Shown here: positions 34,782 to 43,581 of the stretch, in pieces
Position numbering within the stretch: position 1 is the stretch's first letter
Layout of the letters: every line of letters begins with the position of its first letter
DNA from: Sphingomonas sp.
GTDB taxonomy: Bacteria > Pseudomonadota > Alphaproteobacteria > Sphingomonadales > Sphingomonadaceae
Direction of reading: 5' to 3'
Assembly: GCF_024508665.1 (NCBI RefSeq)
Contig: NZ_JANINP010000004.1
Location: 62,001-126,000, forward strand
DNA length: 64,000 bases
The notes under the pieces: generated by a model
The model's input: the letters and a program-made list of their open reading frames with translations, nothing else
The model's database searches: none
What the model was told of the DNA's origin: nothing
Program-made: the position numbers and the translations under genes

Positions 34782-35162
34782 ATGACGACCAAGGTGGCGA
34801 ACCCGCGCTTAGGCCGTGACGTGATCCTCATCGAGGACGATGATGCGTTGCGACGCTCGCTGCAACTGCTGCTCATCGGCCAAGGCTATCACGTCCTTGC
34901 CTTTTCGCAGCCCGAGGCGGCTATCGCTTCATCGGCGTCGCTCGCTGCCGCATGCCTGGTGATCGACTATGTCCTGCCGCGTCACAACGGCATCGAGACG
35001 CTACGGATGTTTCGCGCAAAGGGCTGGCAGGGGCGCGCGGTGTTGATCACGGCGTTTCATTCGCCAGGGTTACAAGATGCCGCCGCAGAGGCGGGATTTG
35101 CGGCTGTGCTTCCCAAGCCGTTCCGGACCGATGATCTGGGCCGGGCAATGGGAGACGGATGA
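34782..35162 (+). CDS. Single-domain response regulator (receiver only)
   Basis: The product is a complete receiver domain of about 120 residues: acidic pocket in VILIEDDDALRRSL, the phospho-acceptor Asp in CLVIDYVLPRHNG, Thr in AVLITAFHS and Lys in VLPKPFRTDDLG. No output domain follows, so it would act by phospho-relay or protein contact, as CheY or Spo0F do. Its sequence is closest to FixJ-type receivers and it precedes the fixL-like gene by 110 bp. An ATG at 34707 would add 25 residues with no similarity; neither start has a strong ribosome site. Confidence 0.82.
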   Translation: MTTKVANPRLGRDVILIEDDDALRRSLQLLLIGQGYHVLAFSQPEAAIASSASLAAACLVIDYVLPRHNGIETLRMFRAKGWQGRAVLITAFHSPGLQDAAAEAGFAAVLPKPFRTDDLGRAMGDG

Positions 35163-35272
35163 ACGCTAGGTAGCGCAATCGTCCTCAAAATAGGCCATTC
35201 GCCTTTGTTTCGCGCGCGATACATGTTATCGAAGCGCCGTGATTTGATGAGGTTGCGCGATCCATCGGGGCT

Positions 35273-37147
35273 ATGGACGTTAGGTGGGTTTTCGCACCCG
35301 GCCGGGCCTGGGTGGGCTACGGTCTTGCGACCGTAGCGGTTGCCGTCGCGGCGCTGGTTCGGTTCGTCTTCGAGCCGTGGCTGGGCGGGCGTGGCCATTT
35401 CCAGTTCTTCACGGTTGCAATTCTTTTCGCAGCGGTCTTCGCCGGGCGAGGGCCGGCAATATTGGCGGCGCTCCTCTCTATATTGGTTGTCCGCATGCTG
35501 GGCTGGTCGAGCGGTGATTTCTGGTCGGTGGAATTGCTTGCGTTCGCCATTGCCGCCATCGCCGTCATCGGGATCGCCGGCTATGTCACCTCGTTGCGGC
35601 GCCAATCGGAAGAAAGCGAGCAGCGCGCGGCACGCCGCTTACGACGAGCCGACGATCTGGCCGAGGAGCTTAACCTGCTGATCGACGGAGCCAGCGGATA
35701 TGCGATCTACATGCTCGACCCGCAGGGCAACGTGACGATCTGGAACAAGGCTGCCGAACGCCTCAAGGGCTGGAGCGAAAGCGAAGTGGTCGGTCGCCAT
35801 TTCACGCTCTTTTACCCCGAGGCCGCGATTGCAAATGGCAAGCCTGAACACGACCTCGCCAGAGTGTGCCGGGAAGGGCGGTTCGAGGAGGAAGATTGGC
35901 GCGTTCGCAAGAACGGGTCGGAATTCCTCGCGCACGTCACGATGACCGCGCTTTACGACAAGGAGGGCGAACTCAAGGGGTTCGGCAAGGTCATCCGGGA
36001 CGTGACCGATCAGCGAGCCAGCGAGCGCAAGCTCGGCGCCAGCGCATCGCATTTCCGGTCTATCCTTGCGACGGTGCCAGATGCCATGGTGGTGATCGAC
36101 GAAGCCGGCAAGATCCTCTCGTTCAGCAGCGCCGCCGAACACCTATTTGGCTATGCCGAAGCGGAGGTGATCGGTTCGAACGTCAGCCGCTTGATGCCAT
36201 CGCCCGATCGCGAGCGCCACGATTCCTATCTTCGCCGTTATCTCGAAACCGGCGAACGACGAATCATCGGCACGGGACGCGTCGTCACCGGACAGCGGCG
36301 CGACGGCACGGTATTCCCGATGGAATTGGCGGTGGGCGAAGCGATATCGGACGGCGACCGCGTGTTCACCGGCTTCGTTCGCGATCTGTCCGAGAAACAG
36401 GCGGCAGAACAGCGCATCGAGCAATTGCGATCCGACCTCGTCCACGCTGCTCGGGTGAGCGCGATGGGCACGATGGCCTCGACCCTGGCGCATGAACTCA
36501 ACCAGCCGATCACGGCCGTCGCCAATTTCGTCAGCGGCGTTCGCAATCTGTTCGAGGATTATAATCCGGACGATCGCGCGATGATCGACGGCGGCCTTGC
36601 GGAGGCTTATGAGGAGGCGTTGCGCGCCGGCGGGATCGTCCGCCGCCTGCGCGAATTCGTCTCGCGCGGCGAAGTGGAAAAGAGCGTCGAGGATGTTCAC
36701 GAATTGGTCGAGAGCGCGTCGAAGCTGGCACTGATCGGCGCCCGTGAGAAGGGCGTGGAGGCGCGATTCCGGCTTGATCCGGTCGCTCGGAACGTACTGG
36801 TCGACAAAATCCAGATTCAGCAGGTGCTCATCAACCTGATGCGCAACGCGATCGAGGCGATGGGCAATTCGGTGAGCCGGGTGCTGACGGTGTCTTGCGT
36901 GCCCGACGACGACGGATTCTTGCGGGTCAGCGTTTGCGATACCGGCCCGGGCGTCGCGCCCGAAATAGCCGAAAACCTGTTTCGCGCCTTCAACAGCACC
37001 AAGAGCAGCGGGCTTGGCCTGGGACTGTCGATCTGCCGGACGATCGTCGAGGCCAATGGCGGGCGGATCTGGATGGAGCGGGCGGCCGGTGGCGGGGCCT
37101 GCTTCCACTTCACCTTGGTGCGTGCCGATCTGGAGATGGTGGAATGA
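35273..37147 (+). CDS. fixL: FixL-like oxygen-sensing haem-PAS histidine kinase
   Basis: The 624-residue membrane kinase begins with about four helices of the DUF4118 type (residues 15-110). Two PAS domains follow (about 130-255 and 265-385), then HisKA with His407 in STLAHELNQPI, and an ATPase domain with NLMRNAIEAM, DTGPGVAPE and GLGLGLSICR. The second PAS matches the FixL haem domain: proximal haem histidine His316 in RHDSYLRRY, and Arg322 and Arg336 (IIGTGR) at the positions of Bradyrhizobium FixL Arg206 and Arg220. It should autophosphorylate at low oxygen and phosphorylate the FixJ protein, whose ATG overlaps its stop. Confidence 0.93.
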   Translation: MDVRWVFAPGRAWVGYGLATVAVAVAALVRFVFEPWLGGRGHFQFFTVAILFAAVFAGRGPAILAALLSILVVRMLGWSSGDFWSVELLAFAIAAIAVIGIAGYVTSLRRQSEESEQRAARRLRRADDLAEELNLLIDGASGYAIYMLDPQGNVTIWNKAAERLKGWSESEVVGRHFTLFYPEAAIANGKPEHDLARVCREGRFEEEDWRVRKNGSEFLAHVTMTALYDKEGELKGFGKVIRDVTDQRASERKLGASASHFRSILATVPDAMVVIDEAGKILSFSSAAEHLFGYAEAEVIGSNVSRLMPSPDRERHDSYLRRYLETGERRIIGTGRVVTGQRRDGTVFPMELAVGEAISDGDRVFTGFVRDLSEKQAAEQRIEQLRSDLVHAARVSAMGTMASTLAHELNQPITAVANFVSGVRNLFEDYNPDDRAMIDGGLAEAYEEALRAGGIVRRLREFVSRGEVEKSVEDVHELVESASKLALIGAREKGVEARFRLDPVARNVLVDKIQIQQVLINLMRNAIEAMGNSVSRVLTVSCVPDDDGFLRVSVCDTGPGVAPEIAENLFRAFNSTKSSGLGLGLSICRTIVEANGGRIWMERAAGGGACFHFTLVRADLEMVE

Positions 37148-37767
37148 CCGACCGGCCTGTCGTTCACGTGGTCGACGACGAGGACGGCGTCCGGCGCGCG
37201 ACCAGCTTTTTTCTGAAGACGTCGGGCTATGCGGTGCGGACGTGGGAATCGGGCGTGGCGTTCCTGAATGAGGTCCGCCATATGGAAGACGGCTGCATCC
37301 TGCTCGACGTGCGTATGCCTGGGCTGGACGGGCTCGAAGTCCAGCAGCAGCTCAACGACCGCGGGATCACCATGCCGGTGATCGTCCTGACCGGTCCTGG
37401 CGATATCTCGATCGCGGTTAAAGCGATGAAAGCGGGGGCGGTCGACTTCCTGGAAAAGCCGTTCGAGACGGACGCGCTGGCAAAGGCGATCGCGCACGCG
37501 TTCGAACGCCTCGCTTCCTCCACCGACATCGCCACCCGTGCCGCCGAGGCGGAGGTGGTGCTCGGTGTGCTTACCAGCCGCGAGCGCGACGTGCTGCAAG
37601 GGCTGGCGCAAGGCTATCCCAACAAGACGATCGCCTACGATCTCGGCATTTCGCCCCGCACCGTCGAGGTGCATCGCGCCAACATCATGGCCAAGCTCAA
37701 GGCGCGTAGCCTTTCCGAGGTCTTGAGGATCGCCTTTGCCGGTGGGTTGGGGGAGGGCCGGTCCTGA
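37144..37767 (+). CDS. fixJ: FixJ-type response regulator
   Basis: The 207-residue protein has a receiver domain (VVHVVDDEDG, phospho-acceptor Asp55 in CILLDVRMPG, Lys in FLEKPFETD) and a LuxR-type helix-turn-helix at about residues 142-200 (LTSRERDVLQGLAQG, then SPRTVEVHRANIMAKL). Phosphorylated FixJ activates transcription. The ATG overlaps the fixL stop. No fixK or nif/fix genes lie in the window, so its targets here are probably stress genes. The 3' end overlaps the convergent magnesium ATPase gene by 71 bp. Confidence 0.93.
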   Translation: MTDRPVVHVVDDEDGVRRATSFFLKTSGYAVRTWESGVAFLNEVRHMEDGCILLDVRMPGLDGLEVQQQLNDRGITMPVIVLTGPGDISIAVKAMKAGAVDFLEKPFETDALAKAIAHAFERLASSTDIATRAAEAEVVLGVLTSRERDVLQGLAQGYPNKTIAYDLGISPRTVEVHRANIMAKLKARSLSEVLRIAFAGGLGEGRS

Positions 37768-40291
37768 CGCTTTCGCGCCTGGACATGGCGAACGTCTTCA
37801 GGCCCTCCACCGCCGCCAGATAGAGAAAGACGAGCAGCACGATCGTTGCCAGAATAGCCGCACCCGGTCCTTCGAAACCGATTAGCGCCGCAAACGGCAA
37901 ATAGGGCAGCGCCAATGCCACGGCCAGGCACGACAATGCCGACACGGCCAGCGCGGGATGCGGCCAGTCGCGCCAAAAGCGCCCGCGGGTGCGAATGATG
38001 AACACCACGAGAATCTGCGTTGCCATCGACTCGATGAACCAGGACGCCCGGAACGTCCCCACGCCGGAATGGAATATCCAGGTCAACACGACGAAGGTTG
38101 CGATGTCGAACAGCGACGATAGCGGGCCCATGATCAAGGTGAAGCGCACCAAAGCTGACATGTTCCAGCCGCGCGGGCGCGCGATCTCCGCAGGGTCCGC
38201 TCGGTCGAACGGGATGCCGGCCTGGGACAGGTCGTAGAGCATGTTGTTGAGCAGGACCTGCACGGCGGTGAGCGGCAGGAACGGCAGGAACACCGATGCC
38301 AGTGCCATGGTGAGCATGTTGCCGAAATTGGAGCTCGTGCCCATGCGGATATACTTCATGATGTTGGCATAGGTACGCCTGCCCTCCATGACGCCGTCGG
38401 CGAGCACGTTGAGGTCGGAGTCGAGCAGGATCATGTCTGCCGCCTCGCGCGCGACATCCGTGGCACCATCGACCGACAGGCCGACATCGGCCGCCTTGAT
38501 GGCGGGCGCGTCGTTGATCCCGTCACCGATAAAGCCGACGGTGTGGCCGCGGGCCTGCAGCGCCTTGACGATCCGCGACTTCTGGTCGGGCGTGACCCGT
38601 GCGAAGATGTCGACCGATTGGGCACGGGCGGCAAGAGCGGCATCGTCGAGCGCGTCGATCTCCGGGCCCGTCAGCACGCCGGCGACCGATAGCGAAAGCT
38701 GACCGACCAGATGCTCGACGACCATGGCGGCGTCGCCCGATATGACCTTGATCCGCACGCCCGTCGATTGCAGGCGGGCGACGGCACCGGTCGCGCTCGA
38801 TTTGGGCGGGTCCATGAAGACGCACAGGCCCAGGAACACGAGACCGTCATCGTCGTCGGTATCGATCCGCGCTCGCCCCTCGGCGTCCTTCCAGGCGATC
38901 CCCAGCATCCGCAGGCCCCGCGCGGCATGGCGGTCATGCAGCGCCATGATCGCCTCTCTTCCGCTCTGGTCGAGCACGCTGACCTCACCTGCGGGATCCT
39001 CCGCGCGATCGCACAGGGCCAGGACGGCTTCAGGCGCGCCCTTGACGATCTCGATGCGGCGGCCGTCCTTCTCGGCAAGGACGGATACGCGGCGCCGCCC
39101 AAAGTCGAAGGGGCGCTCGTCCAGCTTGGCCCATCCGTCGAACGAATGCCCGGCGGTGTGGGCGAGGAGCGCGTCGTCGAGCGGGCTCTTGAGACCCGTT
39201 TCGAACCGCGCGTTGATCGCGGCGAGTTCGGCCACTCTGGCGCAATCGGCGCCGTCCATGCCGAAATGCGCTATCATCGTGATATGGGCTTCGGTCAGTG
39301 TTCCGGTCTTGTCGGTGCACAGAACATGCATCTCGCCGAGGTCGTGGATCGCCGACAGCCGTTTGACGATGACCCGTGCCTTTGCCAGGCGCTCGGCACC
39401 GCGCGCCAGCGCGATCGTCATGATCATCGGCAGGAGTTCGGGAGTCAGGCCGACGGCGAGCGCCATGGCGAAGAGGAACGATTCCAGTGGCGGTCGTCTC
39501 AGCGCGATGTGACTGAGGAGGACGAACAGGACGAGGAACAAAGTCAGCCGGACGATCAGGATGCCGAGCCGTCGGATTCCCCGCTCGAACGCCGTTGGCG
39601 GTCGATCCTCTCCGAGCGCCTTAGCGATCTTGCCGAATTGAGTGTGTGCGCCGGTCCCGACGACCAGCATCGTGACCGTGCCGCCGATCACCGAACTGCC
39701 GTGGAGCAGGGCGTTGGGGGCCTCGCCCATCGTCGATGTTCGCCTGGGCGCCGGGCATTTCTCGACCGGATAGGGCTCGCCGGTCAGCGCTGCCTGGTTG
39801 ACCTGCGCCGCATTGGCCTCGATCACGATCCCGTCGGCCGGAACGAGAGCACCCGCCGACAGCTTGACGATATCGCCGGGCACGAGCGTTTCGACCGCCA
39901 GATCGCATGGCTTGCCATCGCGCAGCACCGTTACCCTGAGCGCGATCGAGCGCCGCAGCGCCTCTGCCGCCGCCTCGGCACGGCGCTCCTGCTCGATATC
40001 CAGGCCCGTCGACAGCAGCACGACCGCGGTGATGATGAGGAAACTCGCAAGGTCTCCCGTTGCCCCGGCGACGGCGGACGCGACGAGAAGGATCGCGACC
40101 AGGGGATTGGCCAGGCGCCGAACCAGGTCCGCGAGCAGATGGCGACGGCGCCGCTCGTCGAGCCGGTTGGCGCCGTAGAACTCGAGCCGGCGCACCGCTT
40201 CGGCAGCCGACAGACCTTCGGGAGTCGCGTCGAGCGCTGCGAGCGTTTCGGGCGCCGGCCGATTCCAGAAGTCTGACGGCAGGTCGATCAT
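37697..40291 (-). CDS. mgtA: Magnesium-translocating P-type ATPase (MgtA/MgtB family)
   Basis: The 864-residue ion pump has the P3B signatures. The N-terminus carries LSAAEAVRRLEFYGANRLDE. The actuator motif lies in ALTGEPYPVEKC, where TGE is followed by Pro rather than Ser, as in MgtA. Helix 4 reads TPELLPMIMTIAL, and Asp327 in CTDKTGTLTEAHIT is the phosphorylation site. GDGINDAPAIKAADVGLSVD and the helix-5/6 segment SSNFGNMLTMALAS follow. It imports Mg2+ (or Ni2+). I use the ATG at 40291, since the longer frame adds 47 low-complexity residues. No MgtA leader ORF or riboswitch is recognisable upstream. It overlaps fixJ at the 3' end. Confidence 0.93.
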   Translation of the reverse strand: MIDLPSDFWNRPAPETLAALDATPEGLSAAEAVRRLEFYGANRLDERRRRHLLADLVRRLANPLVAILLVASAVAGATGDLASFLIITAVVLLSTGLDIEQERRAEAAAEALRRSIALRVTVLRDGKPCDLAVETLVPGDIVKLSAGALVPADGIVIEANAAQVNQAALTGEPYPVEKCPAPRRTSTMGEAPNALLHGSSVIGGTVTMLVVGTGAHTQFGKIAKALGEDRPPTAFERGIRRLGILIVRLTLFLVLFVLLSHIALRRPPLESFLFAMALAVGLTPELLPMIMTIALARGAERLAKARVIVKRLSAIHDLGEMHVLCTDKTGTLTEAHITMIAHFGMDGADCARVAELAAINARFETGLKSPLDDALLAHTAGHSFDGWAKLDERPFDFGRRRVSVLAEKDGRRIEIVKGAPEAVLALCDRAEDPAGEVSVLDQSGREAIMALHDRHAARGLRMLGIAWKDAEGRARIDTDDDDGLVFLGLCVFMDPPKSSATGAVARLQSTGVRIKVISGDAAMVVEHLVGQLSLSVAGVLTGPEIDALDDAALAARAQSVDIFARVTPDQKSRIVKALQARGHTVGFIGDGINDAPAIKAADVGLSVDGATDVAREAADMILLDSDLNVLADGVMEGRRTYANIMKYIRMGTSSNFGNMLTMALASVFLPFLPLTAVQVLLNNMLYDLSQAGIPFDRADPAEIARPRGWNMSALVRFTLIMGPLSSLFDIATFVVLTWIFHSGVGTFRASWFIESMATQILVVFIIRTRGRFWRDWPHPALAVSALSCLAVALALPYLPFAALIGFEGPGAAILATIVLLVFLYLAAVEGLKTFAMSRRESVRTGPPPTHRQRRSSRPRKGYAP

Positions 40292-40612
40292 CGGCGCTTG
40301 GCGGCGAGCCGCAATATCGACCGGGCTGGGTTGAGCGGGCTGGTTGGCTGGCCTTGGGAGCGGCTGGTGCGCAAATGCCGGGAGTGACGATCCATGATCC
40401 AGCCTCGCGTGATCGGCGGTGCGACCGGGCATGGCGCACCGATCATGGCGACCGAATCCGTTAAGCTACGTATCTCTACGAGCGTCGTGCGCGGGATTCG
40501 GAGGATAGACGCGTTCACTGAACTGTCCTGAGCATGGGCGACCCGCGAGGACGCCCCGAGCCAGGATAACGCTGTTGGGAGCGTTCGAAATGACGTCGGG
40601 GCGGATGCCGAT
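40292..40612. other. Divergent intergenic region between magnesium ATPase and flippase-like gene
   Basis: These 321 bases hold the promoters of two divergent genes. The site-like sequence TACGTA-TCTC-TACGAG lies at 40467-40482, an imperfect relative of the GTA-N4-TAC palindromes. I see no small gene and no recognisable magnesium riboswitch. Confidence 0.4.
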
Positions 40613-41635
40613 ATGCCTTCGCGCGCTGATCGTCATCACTTGAGCGGCGCATGGCGCAACTGGCTTTTCGGCGCCGTTCTGGCCGCCGCGTTGGTCGGCG
40701 CCGCGCTTCACTGGGGAGAGGTGAGGGACGTCGCTGATCTTGTTACACGCGCACGTCCGGCGTGGCTCGGCCTGGCAATCCTGTGCCAATTGTCGACTTA
40801 TGCCGCGGTTGCCGGCGGCTGGGCGCAAGTCCTCAACCGCGCGGATACGCCCCGAGGGTTGCTGCCGTTGATGCGGATCGCGGTCACCAAACTCTTCGCC
40901 GATCAGGCGCTGCCGAGCGCCGGGATGGCCGGCAATTTGCTGTTGATCGATCAATTGCGGGCGCTGGGCGTCAAACGCGGGCCCGCCGTCGCCGCCCTGC
41001 TGATCACGATGATCGGCTATTATGCCGCTTATGTCGTCTTCGCAGTGGCAATGCTGATCCTGTTGTGGCTGCACGACCGGGCGACGCCGCTGATGGCCGG
41101 CGTGGTGACCTTGTTCCTCTGCGTCGCCATTGCCATTCCCTGGTTGGCGCTGTGGTTGCGCGGGCGTGGGATCAGGCCGTTGCCCGAATGGGTCGAGAAG
41201 ATCGGCTTTGTCCGCTCCTTGCTCGACACGGTTTCCAGGGCCCCCGGAGAGCTGTTGCGGGATCGCTGGCTGATTGGCGGCGTCACCCTTTGCAACGCAT
41301 TGGTTTTTCTCGCCGATGCCGGCACGCTGTTCGCCTGTCTGCGCGCGCTCGGCACGGCGCCGTCATTCGCGACATGTTTCATTGCCCTGATCATGGCGTC
41401 GATCGTGGTGACACTGGGTCCGATCCCCTTAGGGTTCGGGAGTTTCGAAGCGACGTCGGTGGCGACCCTGCGGCTTCTGGGCGTACCGTTCGGGGCCGCG
41501 TTTGCCGGCACGATGCTGTTTCGCCTGTTGACGCTATGGGTGCCGCTGCTCCCCGGCCTGGTTCTCGTGCGAGGCGCGATGAGGAAGAAAGGTTTAGACG
41601 CTGCGGCCGCTCCTCTACGCCGTCATCCCGATTGA
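40613..41635 (+). CDS. Flippase-like membrane protein (lysylphosphatidylglycerol synthase TM-region family)
   Basis: The 340-residue polytopic protein has about eight membrane helices and matches the membrane part of MprF: LAILCQLSTYAAVAGGWAQVL, KLFADQALPSAGMAGNLLL, then TLGPIPLGFGSFEATSVATLRLLG with the conserved GxGxxE element. It lacks the cytosolic aminoacyl-transferase domain, so it cannot make lysyl-lipid; it may flip a lipid or glycolipid. The basic C-terminal tail is cytosolic. It is convergent with the flavodoxin-fold gene downstream. Confidence 0.88.
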   Translation: MPSRADRHHLSGAWRNWLFGAVLAAALVGAALHWGEVRDVADLVTRARPAWLGLAILCQLSTYAAVAGGWAQVLNRADTPRGLLPLMRIAVTKLFADQALPSAGMAGNLLLIDQLRALGVKRGPAVAALLITMIGYYAAYVVFAVAMLILLWLHDRATPLMAGVVTLFLCVAIAIPWLALWLRGRGIRPLPEWVEKIGFVRSLLDTVSRAPGELLRDRWLIGGVTLCNALVFLADAGTLFACLRALGTAPSFATCFIALIMASIVVTLGPIPLGFGSFEATSVATLRLLGVPFGAAFAGTMLFRLLTLWVPLLPGLVLVRGAMRKKGLDAAAAPLRRHPD

Positions 41636-41648
41636 AGCGGGCGATATT

Positions 41649-42398
41649 CTATTTGCGCAACCGGGCCATCTGCTCGCGGTGAGCGGTATTGTGCAGAACG
41701 CTGCATATCATGCGTGCCCGCTCTTCCGCACGCGTCAGGCACTCGGCCGCATAGTCGGGAGAAAGTGGCGACACGATCGAGCCGAAATGCTCGTGCTCGG
41801 AGCTTGCGAAGCCGAGCGTCCCTTCGAGATAATAATCGAACGCCTCGCGCAAACTGTACCAGAGGCCCCTCTCGGCGAGCCATGGCAAAGATGCGCCGGA
41901 GGTGGTCAGCAGGACAAACTGCTTTCCGGACAAAGCCTCTTGCCGCTTGTTGCCGCGGACGGCCTTGATGCTCAGCCCGGCGCCCAGCACCCGATCGACA
42001 TATCCCTTGATGATGGCGGGCGGCATGCCGAACCAGATGGGATAGACCAGGGTGATGCTGCGGCTTGCCCTGACGAACGAAAGTTCGGTCTCCACGTCCG
42101 GCGACAGGTGGAACCTGGCGGTGTCCGGGCGTTCGTCGGCCTTCAAAAGCGGATCGAAGCCGATCGCATAAAGGTCCCGCGTCACCGACCGCTGGCCGTA
42201 TTCGGCGACAGCGGTGGCATAAGCGTGCGCGATCGAATGGCAGAAGCTGTCTGCCGAAGGATGGCCGACGACGATCAGATGCTGGATGTCGCGGTCGGAA
42301 TCCGCTTTACCGGCCAAAGACTCCTCGACGGGCTCGGCTGTGCCGCGCGTTCGTGCCTCAGGCTGCGTGCCTTTCCGCTCGGCCAGATCGTCCTGCAT
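41649..42398 (-). CDS. NAD(P)H:quinone oxidoreductase-like flavodoxin-fold protein
   Basis: The 249-residue protein has a Flavodoxin_2 fold: FMN/FAD phosphate loop HLIVVGHPSADSFCHSIAHA, then LVYPIWFGMPPAIIKGYVDR and QFVLLTTSGASLPWL. Relatives (MdaB, KefF, NQO1-type) carry out two-electron quinone reduction, preventing semiquinone formation. About 40 N-terminal residues before the fold are charged and probably disordered. The ATG at 42398 follows GAGGAGCAAGG and is preferred to an ATG eight codons upstream. The protein could serve redox protection in this stress region. Confidence 0.88.
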   Translation of the reverse strand: MQDDLAERKGTQPEARTRGTAEPVEESLAGKADSDRDIQHLIVVGHPSADSFCHSIAHAYATAVAEYGQRSVTRDLYAIGFDPLLKADERPDTARFHLSPDVETELSFVRASRSITLVYPIWFGMPPAIIKGYVDRVLGAGLSIKAVRGNKRQEALSGKQFVLLTTSGASLPWLAERGLWYSLREAFDYYLEGTLGFASSEHEHFGSIVSPLSPDYAAECLTRAEERARMICSVLHNTAHREQMARLRK

Positions 42399-42693
42399 TT
42401 CCTTGCTCCTCTTCGCCTGCACGATAACAACGGGGGCGAGGCGTGGAGCTTCGCAATATCCCGTATAACTGCGCTTTTTTCTGGCCGCGTGTGGGCGGGC
42501 GGCGGAAGAAGCCGCCGTACCGAAGCGCCAAGATCGGACTCCACCGCCGAGCTTCCCTCAAACCGCGGACGCTGCGGGTACGGAGATGTACGGATGGAGT
42601 CCTTCAGGGCGGCGGGCGACTGTCTCCTTTCGAGCGCTGGAGGAGCGGAGGGCGCGGCCGGCGCCCGGCGTCTCGCTAACCGCGGAGGAGAAC

Positions 42694-43485
42694 ATGAAAG
42701 ACATTCTCGTGTTGGTCCATCACGACGCCGGGCAGGACGCCCGTCTCCGAGCCGCGGTCGATCTGGCGCGGCGCCTGGACGGGCATCTGACATGTTTGGA
42801 AGTGACCAAGCTGCCGGCGACATTCGGTACCGAATTCGCCGCCGGCGCCATGCTGCTCGAGCAGGAAAGCAGCCGCGAACACCGCAACCGCGACGTCGTC
42901 CAATCGTGGCTGGCACGGCAGGGCGTCACGTGGACTTGGCTGGACTGCACCGGAAGTCTGGCAAGTTCGATCATCGACGCCGCGGGACTCGCCGATCTCA
43001 TCGTCCTCAACCGGCAACTTGACGGCGCGATGTGGCCCGACATGCGCTACGTGACGTCAAACGTCTTGATGCACCTGCACAACCCAATCGTCGCCATGCC
43101 GGAGGATGCGGAAGGCTTCGGCTTCCAACGGGGATTCGTGGCGTGGGATGGTAGGCCTGCCGCCGCCGCCGCGATCCGGTCTGCCGTTCCTTTGCTGCAA
43201 CTGGCGTCCGAGGTCGAAGTCTTCATGGTCGAAGACGGCGCGGACGAAATCGCGAGTGACGCCTTGCTCGCTTATCTCCGGCGGCATGAAATCATCGCCT
43301 CGGTCAGGATGGTCGATCGTGGACCGCGCGGCGTCGCCGAGCTCATCCTGGAGGCAAGCGCGCGGTTTCGGGCCGATTATATCGTCATGGGCGGCTATAC
43401 GCATGGACGGGCTGCCGAAACGTTTGGTGGCGTCACGCGCTCGTTATTGTCGAATAGCAACGCGCCGCTCGTTCTCAGCCGCTAG
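42694..43485 (+). CDS. Universal stress protein, tandem UspA domains (third of three)
   Basis: The 263-residue protein has two UspA domains: MKDILVLVHHDAGQDARLRA at the start, and a second from about residue 142 (GFVAWDGRPAAAAAIRSAV) to YIVMGGYTHGRAAETFGGVT and the end NAPLVLSR. It is close to the protein at 15067 in motif order (NRQLHD/NRQLDG, PDMRAV/PDMRYV, GGVTR). A GGAGGAG ribosome site precedes the ATG at 42694, so the longer upstream frame is not needed. The 295-bp upstream region holds CCCGTA-TAAC-TGCGCT, a weak relative of the palindromes before other stress genes. Confidence 0.91.
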   Translation: MKDILVLVHHDAGQDARLRAAVDLARRLDGHLTCLEVTKLPATFGTEFAAGAMLLEQESSREHRNRDVVQSWLARQGVTWTWLDCTGSLASSIIDAAGLADLIVLNRQLDGAMWPDMRYVTSNVLMHLHNPIVAMPEDAEGFGFQRGFVAWDGRPAAAAAIRSAVPLLQLASEVEVFMVEDGADEIASDALLAYLRRHEIIASVRMVDRGPRGVAELILEASARFRADYIVMGGYTHGRAAETFGGVTRSLLSNSNAPLVLSR

Positions 43486-43516
43486 AGTATCCGTCATCAG
43501 CTGACGCATGTAGGGA

Positions 43517-43540
43517 ATACCTGGATACCTGGATACCTGG
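43517..43540. repeat. Tandem repeat, three copies of ATACCTGG
   Basis: Three perfect head-to-tail copies of an 8-base unit lie between the third universal stress protein and the cytochrome c gene, both of which end here. The copies are non-coding. Such arrays can change copy number by replication slippage. Confidence 0.85.
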
Positions 43541-43581
43541 CGCATGCGCACGCCAACCGTCCGCCTCGTCGCCCCCCTCCG

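Noticed and set aside
38711..40276. Long open frame (521 codons) on the plus strand
   Set aside because: It is antisense to the magnesium ATPase gene, has no family resemblance, and is rich in Arg, Asp and Gln as expected from the complementary frame of a GC-rich gene.
41679..43022. Open frame of 447 codons on the plus strand
   Set aside because: It runs antisense to the flavodoxin-fold gene and then overlaps the third universal stress protein in another frame.
13659..43500. FNR/FixK boxes (TTGAT-N4-ATCAA type) before the stress genes
   Set aside because: I looked through the upstream regions for this pattern and found no acceptable match, and no fnr or fixK gene is present in the window.
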